From the NCBI GenBank assembly GCA_049890195.1, contig JBMHBY010000008.1:1-64000 (forward strand): a stretch of 64,000 nt of DNA. The letters are read 5' to 3'. The notes beneath the pieces were generated by a model. The model was not told the origin of the DNA. It did no database searches and saw only the letters and a list, made by a program, of their open reading frames with translations. The stretch is from JAYQKL01 sp049890195. Lineage in GTDB: Bacteria; Pseudomonadota; Alphaproteobacteria; RS24. How positions within the stretch are numbered: the first letter of the stretch is position 1; the number at the start of each line of letters is the position of its first letter. The position numbers and the translations under genes were made by a program. Positions 23,467 to 32,586 of the stretch are shown here, piece after piece.

Positions 23467-25302
23467 ATGCATCCAGCAGAACAAATAGAGGAACAGGCCA
23501 AAAGACGCGCCGCGTCACGCAATCTGCGCCCGTTGCGCGCTCTGTGGCCGTTTCTGAAAGCCTATCCGGGGATGCTGGTCGGCGCCTTTCTGGCGCTGGT
23601 GATTGCGACTTTGAGTACGCTGGCTTTGCCTCTGGCGCTGCGCCAGATGATTGATTTCGGTTTTTCCGGCTCAGACGCCCTTGCCATTGACCGCTATTTC
23701 GGTGCCATGATGGTGGTGGCCGTCATTTTGGGGGTTTCAAGCGCAACCCGTTTTTATTTCGTGACGTGGATCGGCGAGCGCGTGACTTCTGATTTGCGGC
23801 AAAAGGTGTATGATCACATCACCCGCCTCAGCCCGCATTTTTTTGAAACCGTGCGGACGGGGGAAGTGCTGTCCCGCTTGACGGCGGATACGACGCTGAT
23901 CAAGACCGTTGTCGGCTCATCCGCCTCCATCGCCTTGCGCAATGCCTTTATGTTCGTCGGATCGGCCGTCATGCTGGTGATTACCAGCCAGGCGCTCAGC
24001 GGCTTGGCGGCGCTGGCCCTGCCGGTGATTATTTTCCCGATGATCGCCTTTGGCCGCATGGTCCGCAGACTGTCGCGTAAAAGTCAGGACAAAATCGCTG
24101 ATACAAGTGCGCAGGCGCAGGAGACCATCACATCGATTCAGGTGGTTCAGGCGTTCACTCATGAGGCCGAGGACCGCAAACAGTTCAGCGCCGCTGTTGA
24201 GACCTCTTTTCGTGTTGCCCGCGCCCGTATCATGGCCCGCGCCGGTCTGACCGCTCTGGCTTTCGTATTGGTGTTTGCCGGAGTGGTCGGGATTTTATGG
24301 GTCGGCGCCCAATATGTATTGGCGGGTACGATGACCGGCGGAACGTTGGGCCAGTTCATCATGTATGCCATATTGTGCGCCACCTCGATTGCCGCCTTGT
24401 CCGAGGTGTGGGGGGACATCCAGCAGGCCGCCGGCGCAACCGAGCGGTTGATTGAAATTCTGCAGGTCGAGCCTGACATCAAAGCCCCGCTCAACCCGGC
24501 TTTCATGCCGACACCGGCGCAAGGGCGCATTGCGTTTGATGCGGTCGGGTTTCATTATCCGTCACGGCCGCAAAGCCGTGCCTTGAACGATTTTTCCCTG
24601 CAGGTGTCGTCCGGGGAAACGGTCGCGCTGGTCGGGCCGTCCGGTGCCGGTAAAAGTACGGTCTTCCAGTTGCTTTTGAGGTTTTATGACCCGCAATCAG
24701 GCCATGTGTCTCTGGACGAGGTGGATCTGAAGCTGGCGGCGCCGCAGGATATCCGCGCCAATATGTCAATCGTCCCGCAGGAGACGGCGGTTTTTGCTAC
24801 ATCCGTTTTTGAAAATATCCGGTTTGGGCGACCCGATGCCAGCGCCAATGAGGTCTATGCTGCGGCTGAGGCGGCTTTGGCGGCGGATTTCATCAAAGCC
24901 CTGCCCGGTGGCTATGACACACAGCTGGGGGAGCGCGGCGTCAATCTCTCCGGCGGCCAGCGCCAACGCATCGCCATCGCAAGGGCCATTTTGCGGGACG
25001 CGCCGGTGCTTTTGTTGGATGAGGCGACGTCCGCTTTGGACGCGGAAAGTGAAAAGCTGGTGCAAAAAGCCCTTGAGACCCTGATGCAGGGACGCACAAC
25101 CCTGGTGATTGCCCATCGTCTGGCGACGGTCCTAAAGGCCGACCGTATCGTTGTGATGGATGGCGGACGGGTCGTCGCGACCGGCACACATGAGGAGCTG
25201 CTCGAGCAGGAAGGCCTCTATCAAAGACTGGCGAAACTGCAGTTCGGTGATGATGAAGAGACGGACACCAATGTAACGCCGTTGGCACCGAAATCGGCTT
25301 GA
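23467..25302 (+). CDS. ABC exporter with fused membrane and ATPase domains (MsbA-type)
   Basis: A 611-residue half-transporter. Six membrane helices occupy about residues 30-310. The ATPase domain has Walker A GPSGAGKST, Q-loop VPQETAVFA, signature LSGGQRQRIAIARA, Walker B VLLLDEATSALD and H-loop IAHRLAT. It probably works as a homodimer exporting a lipid or hydrophobic compound. ATG 23467 (MHPAEQIEE) is chosen over an upstream start. The divergent position next to rpmE is conserved in the class, but a proven substrate is not known to me. Confidence 0.88.
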   Translation: MHPAEQIEEQAKRRAASRNLRPLRALWPFLKAYPGMLVGAFLALVIATLSTLALPLALRQMIDFGFSGSDALAIDRYFGAMMVVAVILGVSSATRFYFVTWIGERVTSDLRQKVYDHITRLSPHFFETVRTGEVLSRLTADTTLIKTVVGSSASIALRNAFMFVGSAVMLVITSQALSGLAALALPVIIFPMIAFGRMVRRLSRKSQDKIADTSAQAQETITSIQVVQAFTHEAEDRKQFSAAVETSFRVARARIMARAGLTALAFVLVFAGVVGILWVGAQYVLAGTMTGGTLGQFIMYAILCATSIAALSEVWGDIQQAAGATERLIEILQVEPDIKAPLNPAFMPTPAQGRIAFDAVGFHYPSRPQSRALNDFSLQVSSGETVALVGPSGAGKSTVFQLLLRFYDPQSGHVSLDEVDLKLAAPQDIRANMSIVPQETAVFATSVFENIRFGRPDASANEVYAAAEAALAADFIKALPGGYDTQLGERGVNLSGGQRQRIAIARAILRDAPVLLLDEATSALDAESEKLVQKALETLMQGRTTLVIAHRLATVLKADRIVVMDGGRVVATGTHEELLEQEGLYQRLAKLQFGDDEETDTNVTPLAPKSA

Positions 25303-25313
25303 CCACCGCCCGT

Positions 25314-26105
25314 TCAGTCTTTTGACAACTCTTTGTAAAGTTTGGCGTGCAGCGTCTCATTGGCGGCAATGATGCCGCCTGTCTCAAGCATGTCCTGTTT
25401 GTCGTTGATGTCGCTGACCCGACCACCGGCTTCCTTGACCAGCACAATTCCGGCCGCCATGTCCCAGGCCTGGAGGCCGCGCTCCCAAAAGCCGTCCATG
25501 CGACCGGCGGCGACATAAGCGAGATCCAGCGATGCCGCCCCCATGCGGCGCAGGCCGGAGACTTTCGGCAGCAGCGTGTCGATTTCCTTGACAAAGGCAG
25601 GGCGGCCCTGGCGTTGGCCATGCGGAATGCCGCAGGCAAAAACCGAGTCGGCCATGCTGTCGCGGCCCGACACACGGATACGCTTATTGTTCATATAGGC
25701 CCCCTGGCCATGTTCGGCATAAAACAGATCATCGGTTGCCGGGTTGTAGACGACGCCGGCAACGAGCTTGCCCTCCCGCTCGAGGGCTACGGAGATGGCG
25801 AAATGCGGGATGCCGTGCAGAAAATTGGTCGTGCCGTCCAACGGATCGACGATCCAGCGATGCGATTTGTCGCCGCCCTCGGTCAGGCCGCTTTCCTCCA
25901 TCAACAAGCCGTAGCCGGGGCGCGCCTGCATCAGCTCCTCTTTGAGGATGGCTTCGGCGCGCAAATCCGCATTGGTGACGAAATCCCCGGGACCTTTACG
26001 GGAGACCTGAAGATTCTCGATTTCCCCGAAATCACGGCGCAGGCCGCGGGCCGCCTTGTCGATGGCGCTCATTATGACATTCAGGGTTGCGGAACGGGGT
26101 GACAT
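25314..26105 (-). CDS. suhB: inositol monophosphatase family protein
   Basis: A 263-residue Mg-dependent, Li-sensitive-type phosphatase. The metal ligands lie in MEESG (Glu70/Glu71) and DPLDGTTNF (87-95), and WDMAAGIVLVKEAGG holds the third site. It may dephosphorylate inositol-1-phosphate or act as SuhB in ribosome and rRNA biogenesis. It follows efp by 10 bases at the end of the fabI-aroC-thiE-efp-suhB run. ABC exporter and suhB stops face each other with 11 bases between. Confidence 0.88.
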   Translation of the reverse strand: MSPRSATLNVIMSAIDKAARGLRRDFGEIENLQVSRKGPGDFVTNADLRAEAILKEELMQARPGYGLLMEESGLTEGGDKSHRWIVDPLDGTTNFLHGIPHFAISVALEREGKLVAGVVYNPATDDLFYAEHGQGAYMNNKRIRVSGRDSMADSVFACGIPHGQRQGRPAFVKEIDTLLPKVSGLRRMGAASLDLAYVAAGRMDGFWERGLQAWDMAAGIVLVKEAGGRVSDINDKQDMLETGGIIAANETLHAKLYKELSKD

Positions 26106-26115
26106 GTCTTTGGGG

Positions 26116-26679
26116 TTATTCTGCGCGTTTGAGGTAAATCACTTCATTCGTGTCGACGACAATTTTGTCGCCGGCCTCGACGAAAGGCGGCACCATGACC
26201 CGAATATCATTCTCGCACATGGCCGGTTTGTTGGAAGACGCGGCGGTCTGGCCCTTAACGACCGGTTCGGTTTCCATGACTTCCAATGTCACTTGATCCG
26301 GCAGTCTGATGCCAATGGGTTTTTCCTCATGGCTTTCCACAACCACCATCATGCCTTCCTGCAGAAAGGCTTTGCGGTCCCCGACAAAATCGGCCTGCAG
26401 TTCTATCTGGTCATAGGTTTCGGTGTCCATGAAAGTCAGGGCGCCGTCGCCTTCGTAAAGGTATTGGTAGTCACGCTGTTCAAGGCGCACCCGCTCCACC
26501 TTGTCGGCGGAACGGAAACGCTCATTGAGTTTCGATCCGTTAATGAGGTTTTTCAACTCGACCTGAGCGAAGGCGCCGCCTTTTCCGGGTTTGACATGCT
26601 GCAGCTTGACGGCAACCCAAAGCTCACCATTATGCTGGATCACATTGCCGGGGCGGATTTCATTGCCGTTGATTTTCAT
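26116..26679 (-). CDS. efp: elongation factor P
   Basis: A 187-residue three-barrel protein that relieves ribosome stalling at polyproline. The KOW-like N-domain carries VKPGKGGAFAQV with Lys33 at the tip of the modification loop, equivalent to E. coli Lys34. The C-domain signature is present but partly divergent (GDKIVVDTNEVIYLKR). No modifying enzyme genes (epmA/epmB or earP) are in the window. It lies between thiE and suhB, a conserved alphaproteobacterial order. Confidence 0.95.
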   Translation of the reverse strand: MKINGNEIRPGNVIQHNGELWVAVKLQHVKPGKGGAFAQVELKNLINGSKLNERFRSADKVERVRLEQRDYQYLYEGDGALTFMDTETYDQIELQADFVGDRKAFLQEGMMVVVESHEEKPIGIRLPDQVTLEVMETEPVVKGQTAASSNKPAMCENDIRVMVPPFVEAGDKIVVDTNEVIYLKRAE

Positions 26680-26749
26680 GGGTCATCTCCAATGCTGACA
26701 GGCGGTGATTTGCGCCTTGGATACCACTTCCGGCTCAAAAAACAAAGTC

Positions 26750-27385
26750 TTAAGCGCCGCACAATGCGTTAAAGGCCGCCACGGCCTTGCCCGGTCCGTC
26801 CGCATATCCCCACACACCGCCGCTGACGGCCAGAAAATCAGCACCGGCATCCAACAAAGGCCGGGCATTCTCGACGGTGATGCCGCCTATGGCGACGCAG
26901 GGCGGCTCCATGGTTTCCTGCCACCAGCGTAGCAGACCAGGATCAGCCGAGGACTTCGGGGATTTGGTCCGTGTCGGGTAAAAGGCGCCAAAGGCAACAT
27001 AATCTGCACCCGCTTCCCCCGCCACCATCGCCAGATGGCGGGAGTCATGGCAGGTGACACCAATGATGGCCTCATCGCCCAACAAGGACCGGGCATCAGC
27101 ATAAGGGGTGTCACTCTGTCCGATATGAACACCGTCAGCACCGGCCAGCTTTGCCAAATCCGGGCGGTCATTGACCAAAAAGGCGACACCATGGGCGTGA
27201 GCGATTGGTAGCAACCGGGTGCAGGCCGCCAGAATGTCTGCATCAGGGGCGGCCACATCATGTTTGTCCTTCAACCGCAACTGAAAACAGGCGACATCGC
27301 CGGCTGAGACCGCCTCTTCAAAGATGGGGGTAAAGGAATCTAGCTCGATGTCAGCTGGACTGATCAGATACAGGCGAGGGGTCAT
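26750..27385 (-). CDS. thiE: thiamine phosphate synthase
   Basis: A 211-residue TIM-barrel enzyme that joins HMP-PP and HET-P to thiamine phosphate. FLVNDRPDLAKLAGADGVHI and IGQSD form the pyrophosphate-binding region, GVTCHD follows, and AFGAFYPTRTKSPK and AIGGIT contribute the active-site and phosphate loops. Some alphaproteobacterial copies next to efp are divergent ThiE paralogues, and no other thi genes or TPP riboswitch are visible here. The substrate assignment is therefore by family only. Confidence 0.82.
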   Translation of the reverse strand: MTPRLYLISPADIELDSFTPIFEEAVSAGDVACFQLRLKDKHDVAAPDADILAACTRLLPIAHAHGVAFLVNDRPDLAKLAGADGVHIGQSDTPYADARSLLGDEAIIGVTCHDSRHLAMVAGEAGADYVAFGAFYPTRTKSPKSSADPGLLRWWQETMEPPCVAIGGITVENARPLLDAGADFLAVSGGVWGYADGPGKAVAAFNALCGA

Positions 27386-27389
27386 GGTC

Positions 27390-28475
27390 TCAACCGTTTT
27401 GGCCTCTATGCAGCAACATGTGATCAGCCAGAACCAGAGCCATCATCGCCTCGCCGACAGGAACGGCGCGGATGCCGACACACGGGTCATGACGCCCTTT
27501 GGTCACGATTTCAGTTTCGGCACCCTCGCGATCGATTGTCTGACGCGGGGTCAGGATTGAGGATGTCGGCTTGACGGCAAAGCGTACGGCGATGTCCTGT
27601 CCGGTAGAGATACCACCCAATATGCCGCCGGCCTTGTTGGACTGGAATTCAGGCCTGGCGTCACCCGCCCTGATTTCATCGGCGTTTTCTTCACCGGACA
27701 AGGCGGCAGCGGCAAAACCTTCGCCGATTTCAACACCCTTGACGGCATTGATGCTCATCATGGCCGCCGCCAAATCAGCATCAAGTTTGCCGTAAATCGG
27801 CGCACCAAGGCCAACGGGTACGTTGCGGGCTGTGACTTCAATAACCGCACCACAGGATGACCCGGCCTTGCGCACGCCGTCCAGATAGTCTTCCCACATT
27901 TTCGCCGCTTCGGGGTCAGGGCACCAGAATGGATTGCGGTCAATTTCATCCCAGTCCCAATTGTCACGATTGATCTCATGCGGACCAAGCTGTACCAGGG
28001 CGCCGGTGACGTCAATGTCGGCAATCACCTTGCGGGCAATGCCGCCGGCTGCGACACGCGCCGCCGTTTCACGGGCCGAGGACCGCCCTCCGCCGCGATA
28101 GTCGCGGATGCCGTATTTTTCCATATAGGTGAAATCGGCATGGCCGGGACGGAACTTGTCCTTGATGTCGCCATAGTCTTTCGACCGCTGGTCGGTGTTT
28201 TCAATCAGCAGGGATATGGGTGTGCCGGTCGTGACTTGTTCGCCGGTGTCGGGGTCCTCAAAGACGCCGGAGAGGATTTTTACCTCATCAGGTTCACGCC
28301 GTTGGGTCGTGAAACGGCTCTGGCCGGGTTTGCGGCGGTCAAGCCAGTGTTGCAGCTCCGCTTCGGTGAGCGGCAGGCGCGGCGGCACCCCGTCAACCAC
28401 GCAACCCAAAGCCGGCCCGTGGCTTTCACCCCAGGTTGTAAACCGCAGCAAATGACCGAAACTGTTGTGAGACAT
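27390..28475 (-). CDS. aroC: chorismate synthase
   Basis: A 361-residue FMN-dependent enzyme making chorismate from EPSP. The family signatures GESHGPALGCVVDG near the N-terminus, RGGGRSSARETAARVA and DPCVGIRAVPVGEAM near the end are all present. It is 4 bases upstream of thiE and downstream of fabI by 23 bases. Confidence 0.96.
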   Translation of the reverse strand: MSHNSFGHLLRFTTWGESHGPALGCVVDGVPPRLPLTEAELQHWLDRRKPGQSRFTTQRREPDEVKILSGVFEDPDTGEQVTTGTPISLLIENTDQRSKDYGDIKDKFRPGHADFTYMEKYGIRDYRGGGRSSARETAARVAAGGIARKVIADIDVTGALVQLGPHEINRDNWDWDEIDRNPFWCPDPEAAKMWEDYLDGVRKAGSSCGAVIEVTARNVPVGLGAPIYGKLDADLAAAMMSINAVKGVEIGEGFAAAALSGEENADEIRAGDARPEFQSNKAGGILGGISTGQDIAVRFAVKPTSSILTPRQTIDREGAETEIVTKGRHDPCVGIRAVPVGEAMMALVLADHMLLHRGQNG

Positions 28476-28498
28476 GGTGCCCTTACCTTAACACCGGC

Positions 28499-29329
28499 CT
28501 ATGCGCCGGCTTCCTCATCCGCCTTTTTTGCGGCCTTGAGATCGTCAAAAGCCGCCATGCCAATCGTGTTGTAGCCGGCATCAACATAATGAATTTCGCC
28601 CGTGACGCCTTCACCCATGTCAGACAGCAGATAGACGGCGGACCGGCCGACCTGTTCCTGCGTCACATTCCGGCGCATCGGCGCGTTGGCTTCGTTCCAT
28701 TTCAGCATTTCACGGAAGTCCCCGATGCCGGCCGCCGCCAAAGTGCGGATGGGGCCGGCTGAAATGGAATTGACCCGAATGCCTTTCGGCCCAAGGTCTG
28801 AGGCCAGATAACGTACGCTGGCCTCAAGCGCCGCCTTGGCGACGCCCATGACGTTATAATGCGGAATGACCTTTTCCGCCCCGTAATAGGACAGGGTCAG
28901 CATGGCACCTCCCTCAGTCATGAGCGGCTCGGCGTGCCGCGCGACGGCTGTGAAGGAGTAGCAGGAAATGTTCAGCGCCATATTGAAGGCATCAGACGAG
29001 GTGTCGACATAGCGACCCATCAGCTCCTCTTTTCCGGCGAAAGCGATGGCATGAACGACAAAATCAAGCTGTCCCCAGTCGGCCTTCAATTTTTCAAACA
29101 AGGCGGTCATGCTGGCCTCATCCGTGACATCGCAGGGCTCGATAATGGTTGAGTTCACTGACTCGGCCAGCGGTTTGACGCGGCGTTCCAGATTTTCGCC
29201 CTGATAGGTAAAGGCCAGTTCCGCCCCGGCGTCGGCGCAGGCCTGGGCGATGCCCCAGGCGATGGAGTTTTTGTTGGCGACGCCCATGATCAGGCCGCGT
29301 TTTCCCTGCATAATTTTATTAGAACTCAT
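28499..29329 (-). CDS. fabI: enoyl-[acyl-carrier-protein] reductase, NADH type
   Basis: A 276-residue SDR protein for the last step of fatty-acid elongation. GLIMGVANKNSIAWGIA (12-28) binds the cofactor. Tyr148 and the Tyr158-x6-Lys165 motif (HYNVMGVAK) are the FabI catalytic set, distinguishing it from FabG. It heads the minus-strand run fabI-aroC-thiE-efp-suhB and is divergent from pdxH. Confidence 0.95.
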   Translation of the reverse strand: MSSNKIMQGKRGLIMGVANKNSIAWGIAQACADAGAELAFTYQGENLERRVKPLAESVNSTIIEPCDVTDEASMTALFEKLKADWGQLDFVVHAIAFAGKEELMGRYVDTSSDAFNMALNISCYSFTAVARHAEPLMTEGGAMLTLSYYGAEKVIPHYNVMGVAKAALEASVRYLASDLGPKGIRVNSISAGPIRTLAAAGIGDFREMLKWNEANAPMRRNVTQEQVGRSAVYLLSDMGEGVTGEIHYVDAGYNTIGMAAFDDLKAAKKADEEAGA

Positions 29330-29431
29330 TTTATTCCCATATCGTCAAAATGATTTTTAAAGCCGCAAATCAGCTTTCATCCTTATAGCGCAAAAAAAAC
29401 CATTTCGCCATGCTCGCATTTCAGCCTATTT

Positions 29432-30094
29432 ATGGGAAAAGAAACAAGTATCAAAAAACCCAATTCGATGGTCAGCACGATGGATTTTGACAATATTGAT
29501 TTTGACAGGCCGCCTGCAGCGCCACTGCCGATTTTTGAAAGTTGGTTGGCGCAGGCCGAGGAGACCGAGCCGAATGACCCCAATGCCGTGGCGGTGGCGA
29601 CGGTGGACGCCGACGGCATGCCCAATGTCCGCATGGTCCTTTTGAAAGGGCTGAGCGAGGCCGGTTTTGTGTTCTACACGAATTTTGACAGTGTCAAGGG
29701 CAGGGAGCTTATGACCAACGCCAAAGCGGCCATGTGCTTTCACTGGAAATCTTTGCACCGGCAGGTCCGTGTGCGTGGACCGGTTGCCCCGGTCGACGCG
29801 GATGAGGCGGACGCTTATTTTGCCTCCCGTGCACGAGAAAGCCGCATAGGTGCCTGGGCCTCGCAGCAGTCCAGACCGGTCGACAACCGTGCTGCGCTGG
29901 AAAAGGCTGTCGAGGCGATGACGCAGGAGTTTGACGGACAGGACGTGCCGCGTCCGCCGAACTGGTCGGGCTGGCGGTTGACGCCGCTGTCGATAGAGTT
30001 CTGGCAGGACGGTGATTTCCGCCTGCATGACCGGCTGGTTTATGACCGCGAGAGTGGTTCAGCCCCGTGGCGGACCCAGCGCGTGTACCCCTGA
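29432..30094 (+). CDS. pdxH: pyridoxamine/pyridoxine 5'-phosphate oxidase
   Basis: A 220-residue FMN enzyme producing PLP. NVRMVLLKGLSEAGFVFYTN contacts FMN and substrate, FHWKSLHRQVRVRG is the second FMN loop, and SRIGAWASQQSRPV and WSGWRLTPLSIEFWQ are family signatures. The end WRTQRVYP is close to the canonical RLaP terminus. It is divergent from fabI across about 100 bases. Confidence 0.95.
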   Translation: MGKETSIKKPNSMVSTMDFDNIDFDRPPAAPLPIFESWLAQAEETEPNDPNAVAVATVDADGMPNVRMVLLKGLSEAGFVFYTNFDSVKGRELMTNAKAAMCFHWKSLHRQVRVRGPVAPVDADEADAYFASRARESRIGAWASQQSRPVDNRAALEKAVEAMTQEFDGQDVPRPPNWSGWRLTPLSIEFWQDGDFRLHDRLVYDRESGSAPWRTQRVYP

Positions 30095-30210
30095 CGCAGC
30101 ATCGGCAAAAAAACAACGGCACCTGCCCCGCAAGCGCTTGCAGTCAGGCCGCAGGTATGCTTGCATCGTCCTATTCATTTTCGGCTTGATTGATAGGGAG
30201 GGGAAAAATC

Positions 30211-31848
30211 ATGCTCGGACAAATGCAAAACCAGCCTTTGCTGATCAACAGCATTCTTGACCACGCAAACCTGAATTACAGCGACCGCGAAATCGTCACC
30301 CGTCTGGTTGACAACAGCATTCATCGTCAAACCTATGCGGATGCCCATTTGCGGGCGCGCAAGATGTCGCAGGCGCTGGTCAAGCTCGGGTTCAAGAAAG
30401 GTGATGTGATTGCCACCATGGCGTGGAATTCGCACCGTCACCTGGAGAGCTGGTATGCCATCACGGGCATGGGCGGCGTCTATCACACCCTCAACCCCCG
30501 CCTTTTCGCTGAACAACTGGACTACATCATCAATCATGCCGAGGATCAGCTGATTTTCCTCGACACGACCTTCATTCCCATTCTGGAGGGGCTGCAGGAC
30601 AAACTGCCTCTGGTCAAGGGCTACATCATTATGACCGATGAGGCGTCCATGCCGGAAACCAGCCTGAACAACGCCCATTGCTATGAAACCCTGATCAACG
30701 AGCAGGACGGGGATTACAACTGGCTGGTCATGGATGAAAACGACGCCTGTGGGATCTGTTACACGTCCGGTACGACCGGTAATCCAAAAGGGGTTGTTTA
30801 TTCGCACCGCTCCAATGTGCTGCACACATTGGTGGTGAACGGCAAAGATGTCATGGGCTTTGGCGCACAGACCGTCATTCTGCCTGTCGTGCCGATGTTC
30901 CATGCAAATGCCTGGGGCATCGCCTTTTCCGCACCGGCTGTCGGGGCAAAAATTGTCAATCCGGGCATGGCCATGGACGGTGCCAGTATTTATGAATTGC
31001 TGGACACCGAGAAAGTCACCGACACCGCCGCCGTGCCGACAATCTGGATGATGCTGTTGCAGTATATTGAGGAAAACAACCTCAAGCTGCCTTACCTCAA
31101 GCGTGTGACCATTGGCGGGTCGGCTGCGCCGCGCATGATGATCGAAAAGTTCGAGCGTGATTACGGCGTCAGCGTCAACCATGCCTGGGGCATGACAGAG
31201 ACCTCGCCCCTGGGGACCATCGGCGCCCCCAAATACGGTATGGAGGATTTCGGTTTTGAGGAGACCGTTAATCTCAAGTTAAAACAGGGACGGCCACCTT
31301 ATCTGGTCTCTTTGAAAATCACAGATGATGATAATAACGAGCTGCCGCGTGACGGTGTGGCGTTCGGCAACCTGAAGGTCAAGGGGCCGTTCATTGTCGG
31401 GGAATATCTGAAAGGCGAGGGTGGGAATATCCTTGACGAGGACGGGTATTTTGACACCGGTGATGTCGCTACCATTGACCCGCAGGGCTTTATCCAGATC
31501 ACGGACCGGGCCAAGGATGTCGTCAAGTCCGGCGGTGAATGGATCTCCAGCATTGAGATTGAAAACATTGCCGTCGGCCACCCGGATGTTGCAGAAGCCG
31601 CCGTGATTGGCCTGCCGCATCCAAAATGGGATGAACGCCCGCTTTTGATTGTCTGTGCCAGGGACGGGGCCAAGCTGACCAAAGAGGCGGTTCTTGAGCA
31701 TCTGGACGGAAAAATCGCCAAATGGTGGATGCCGGATGATGTCGCCTTCGTCGACGAAATCCCGCACACTGCGACCGGCAAAATTCAGAAAACAACTTTG
31801 CGTGAGCAATTCAAGGACCATGAATTGCCGACGCTTGCGGAAGGGTAG
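30211..31848 (+). CDS. acyl-CoA ligase (DmdB-like / medium-long chain)
   Basis: A 545-residue AMP-forming ligase. CYTSGTTGNPKGVVYSH is the ATP P-loop, HAWGMTETSP the adenine loop, YFDTGDVATID the ribose-binding Asp, and TGKIQKTTLRE the catalytic lysine near the C-terminus. The N-terminus MLGQMQNQPLLINSILDH is characteristic of the 3-methylmercaptopropionyl-CoA ligase/fatty-acyl-CoA ligase clade used in DMSP demethylation and fatty-acid use. ATG 30211 follows GGGAGGGG. No dmdA, dmdC or dmdD lies near, so fatty-acid activation is equally plausible. Confidence 0.85.
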   Translation: MLGQMQNQPLLINSILDHANLNYSDREIVTRLVDNSIHRQTYADAHLRARKMSQALVKLGFKKGDVIATMAWNSHRHLESWYAITGMGGVYHTLNPRLFAEQLDYIINHAEDQLIFLDTTFIPILEGLQDKLPLVKGYIIMTDEASMPETSLNNAHCYETLINEQDGDYNWLVMDENDACGICYTSGTTGNPKGVVYSHRSNVLHTLVVNGKDVMGFGAQTVILPVVPMFHANAWGIAFSAPAVGAKIVNPGMAMDGASIYELLDTEKVTDTAAVPTIWMMLLQYIEENNLKLPYLKRVTIGGSAAPRMMIEKFERDYGVSVNHAWGMTETSPLGTIGAPKYGMEDFGFEETVNLKLKQGRPPYLVSLKITDDDNNELPRDGVAFGNLKVKGPFIVGEYLKGEGGNILDEDGYFDTGDVATIDPQGFIQITDRAKDVVKSGGEWISSIEIENIAVGHPDVAEAAVIGLPHPKWDERPLLIVCARDGAKLTKEAVLEHLDGKIAKWWMPDDVAFVDEIPHTATGKIQKTTLREQFKDHELPTLAEG

Positions 31849-31851
31849 GTC

Positions 31852-32586
31852 ATGTCTCGAGACAAAATGGACAAGCTGGCCGGCTGGGGCCGCAAACTCT
31901 CTCTTGCCGGATTGGTCCTGCTGCTGGGCGGCACGGCTGTGTTCCGGCTTGGGTTGATGGATTTTCGTCCGCCGTTTCTCGCCCTTGTGCTGGGTGCCGT
32001 TCTGGCGCTTGTTGCGCTCGGGCTGTCACTTGTGGTGCTGTTGCGGCAGGGGGACCGCAATGTAAAAGGAAAAGCCCGCATCACCATTCTGATCAGTGTT
32101 CTGGTCCTGTTTTTTCCGCTATCTGCGGTCATCAGCGGCGGGGATGCACCGGTCATCCATGACATCACAACAGACACGGACAACCCGCCTGTATTCAAGG
32201 AAATGCCGAATGTGCGGGCTGCCGGAGACAATACGCTGGCCATCAAGCCAGACGTCATCGAAATCCAGAAACAAGCTTATCCGGATATCGGGCCGCTGTT
32301 CACTGACGTGCCGCGCCCCATCCTCTACGCCAAAGTGCTGGAACTGGTTGCAGACTCCGGTTGGGACCTCATCTCTGCGGATAATCGTCTGGGGGAGGTT
32401 GAAGCGGTGGCGACCACGCCTGCATTCGGTTTCAAGGATGATGTCATCATCCGGATTTCACCTGATGCGGACGGGCTGCGCGTGGACATGCGCTCCGTCT
32501 CCAGGGCCGGACAGGGCGATTTGGGAGCCAATGCCAAGCGGATCAAAAGGTTTCTGACGCAGCTGGATCTCTCACTGCAGCAGTGA
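31852..32586 (+). CDS. DUF1499 membrane protein
   Basis: A 244-residue protein with three N-terminal hydrophobic helices (about 15-35, 40-60, 73-92) and a soluble DUF1499 domain starting at VIHDITTDTDNPP. It starts 3 bases after the acyl-CoA ligase stop, so the two are probably cotranscribed. Function is unknown. Its last 15 bases overlap the convergent MBL hydrolase gene. Confidence 0.75.
   Translation: MSRDKMDKLAGWGRKLSLAGLVLLLGGTAVFRLGLMDFRPPFLALVLGAVLALVALGLSLVVLLRQGDRNVKGKARITILISVLVLFFPLSAVISGGDAPVIHDITTDTDNPPVFKEMPNVRAAGDNTLAIKPDVIEIQKQAYPDIGPLFTDVPRPILYAKVLELVADSGWDLISADNRLGEVEAVATTPAFGFKDDVIIRISPDADGLRVDMRSVSRAGQGDLGANAKRIKRFLTQLDLSLQQ

Noticed and set aside
26750..27385. TPP riboswitch near thiE
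   Set aside because: thiE is 4 bases behind aroC with no leader, and no THI-box-like sequence is present in the flanking bases.
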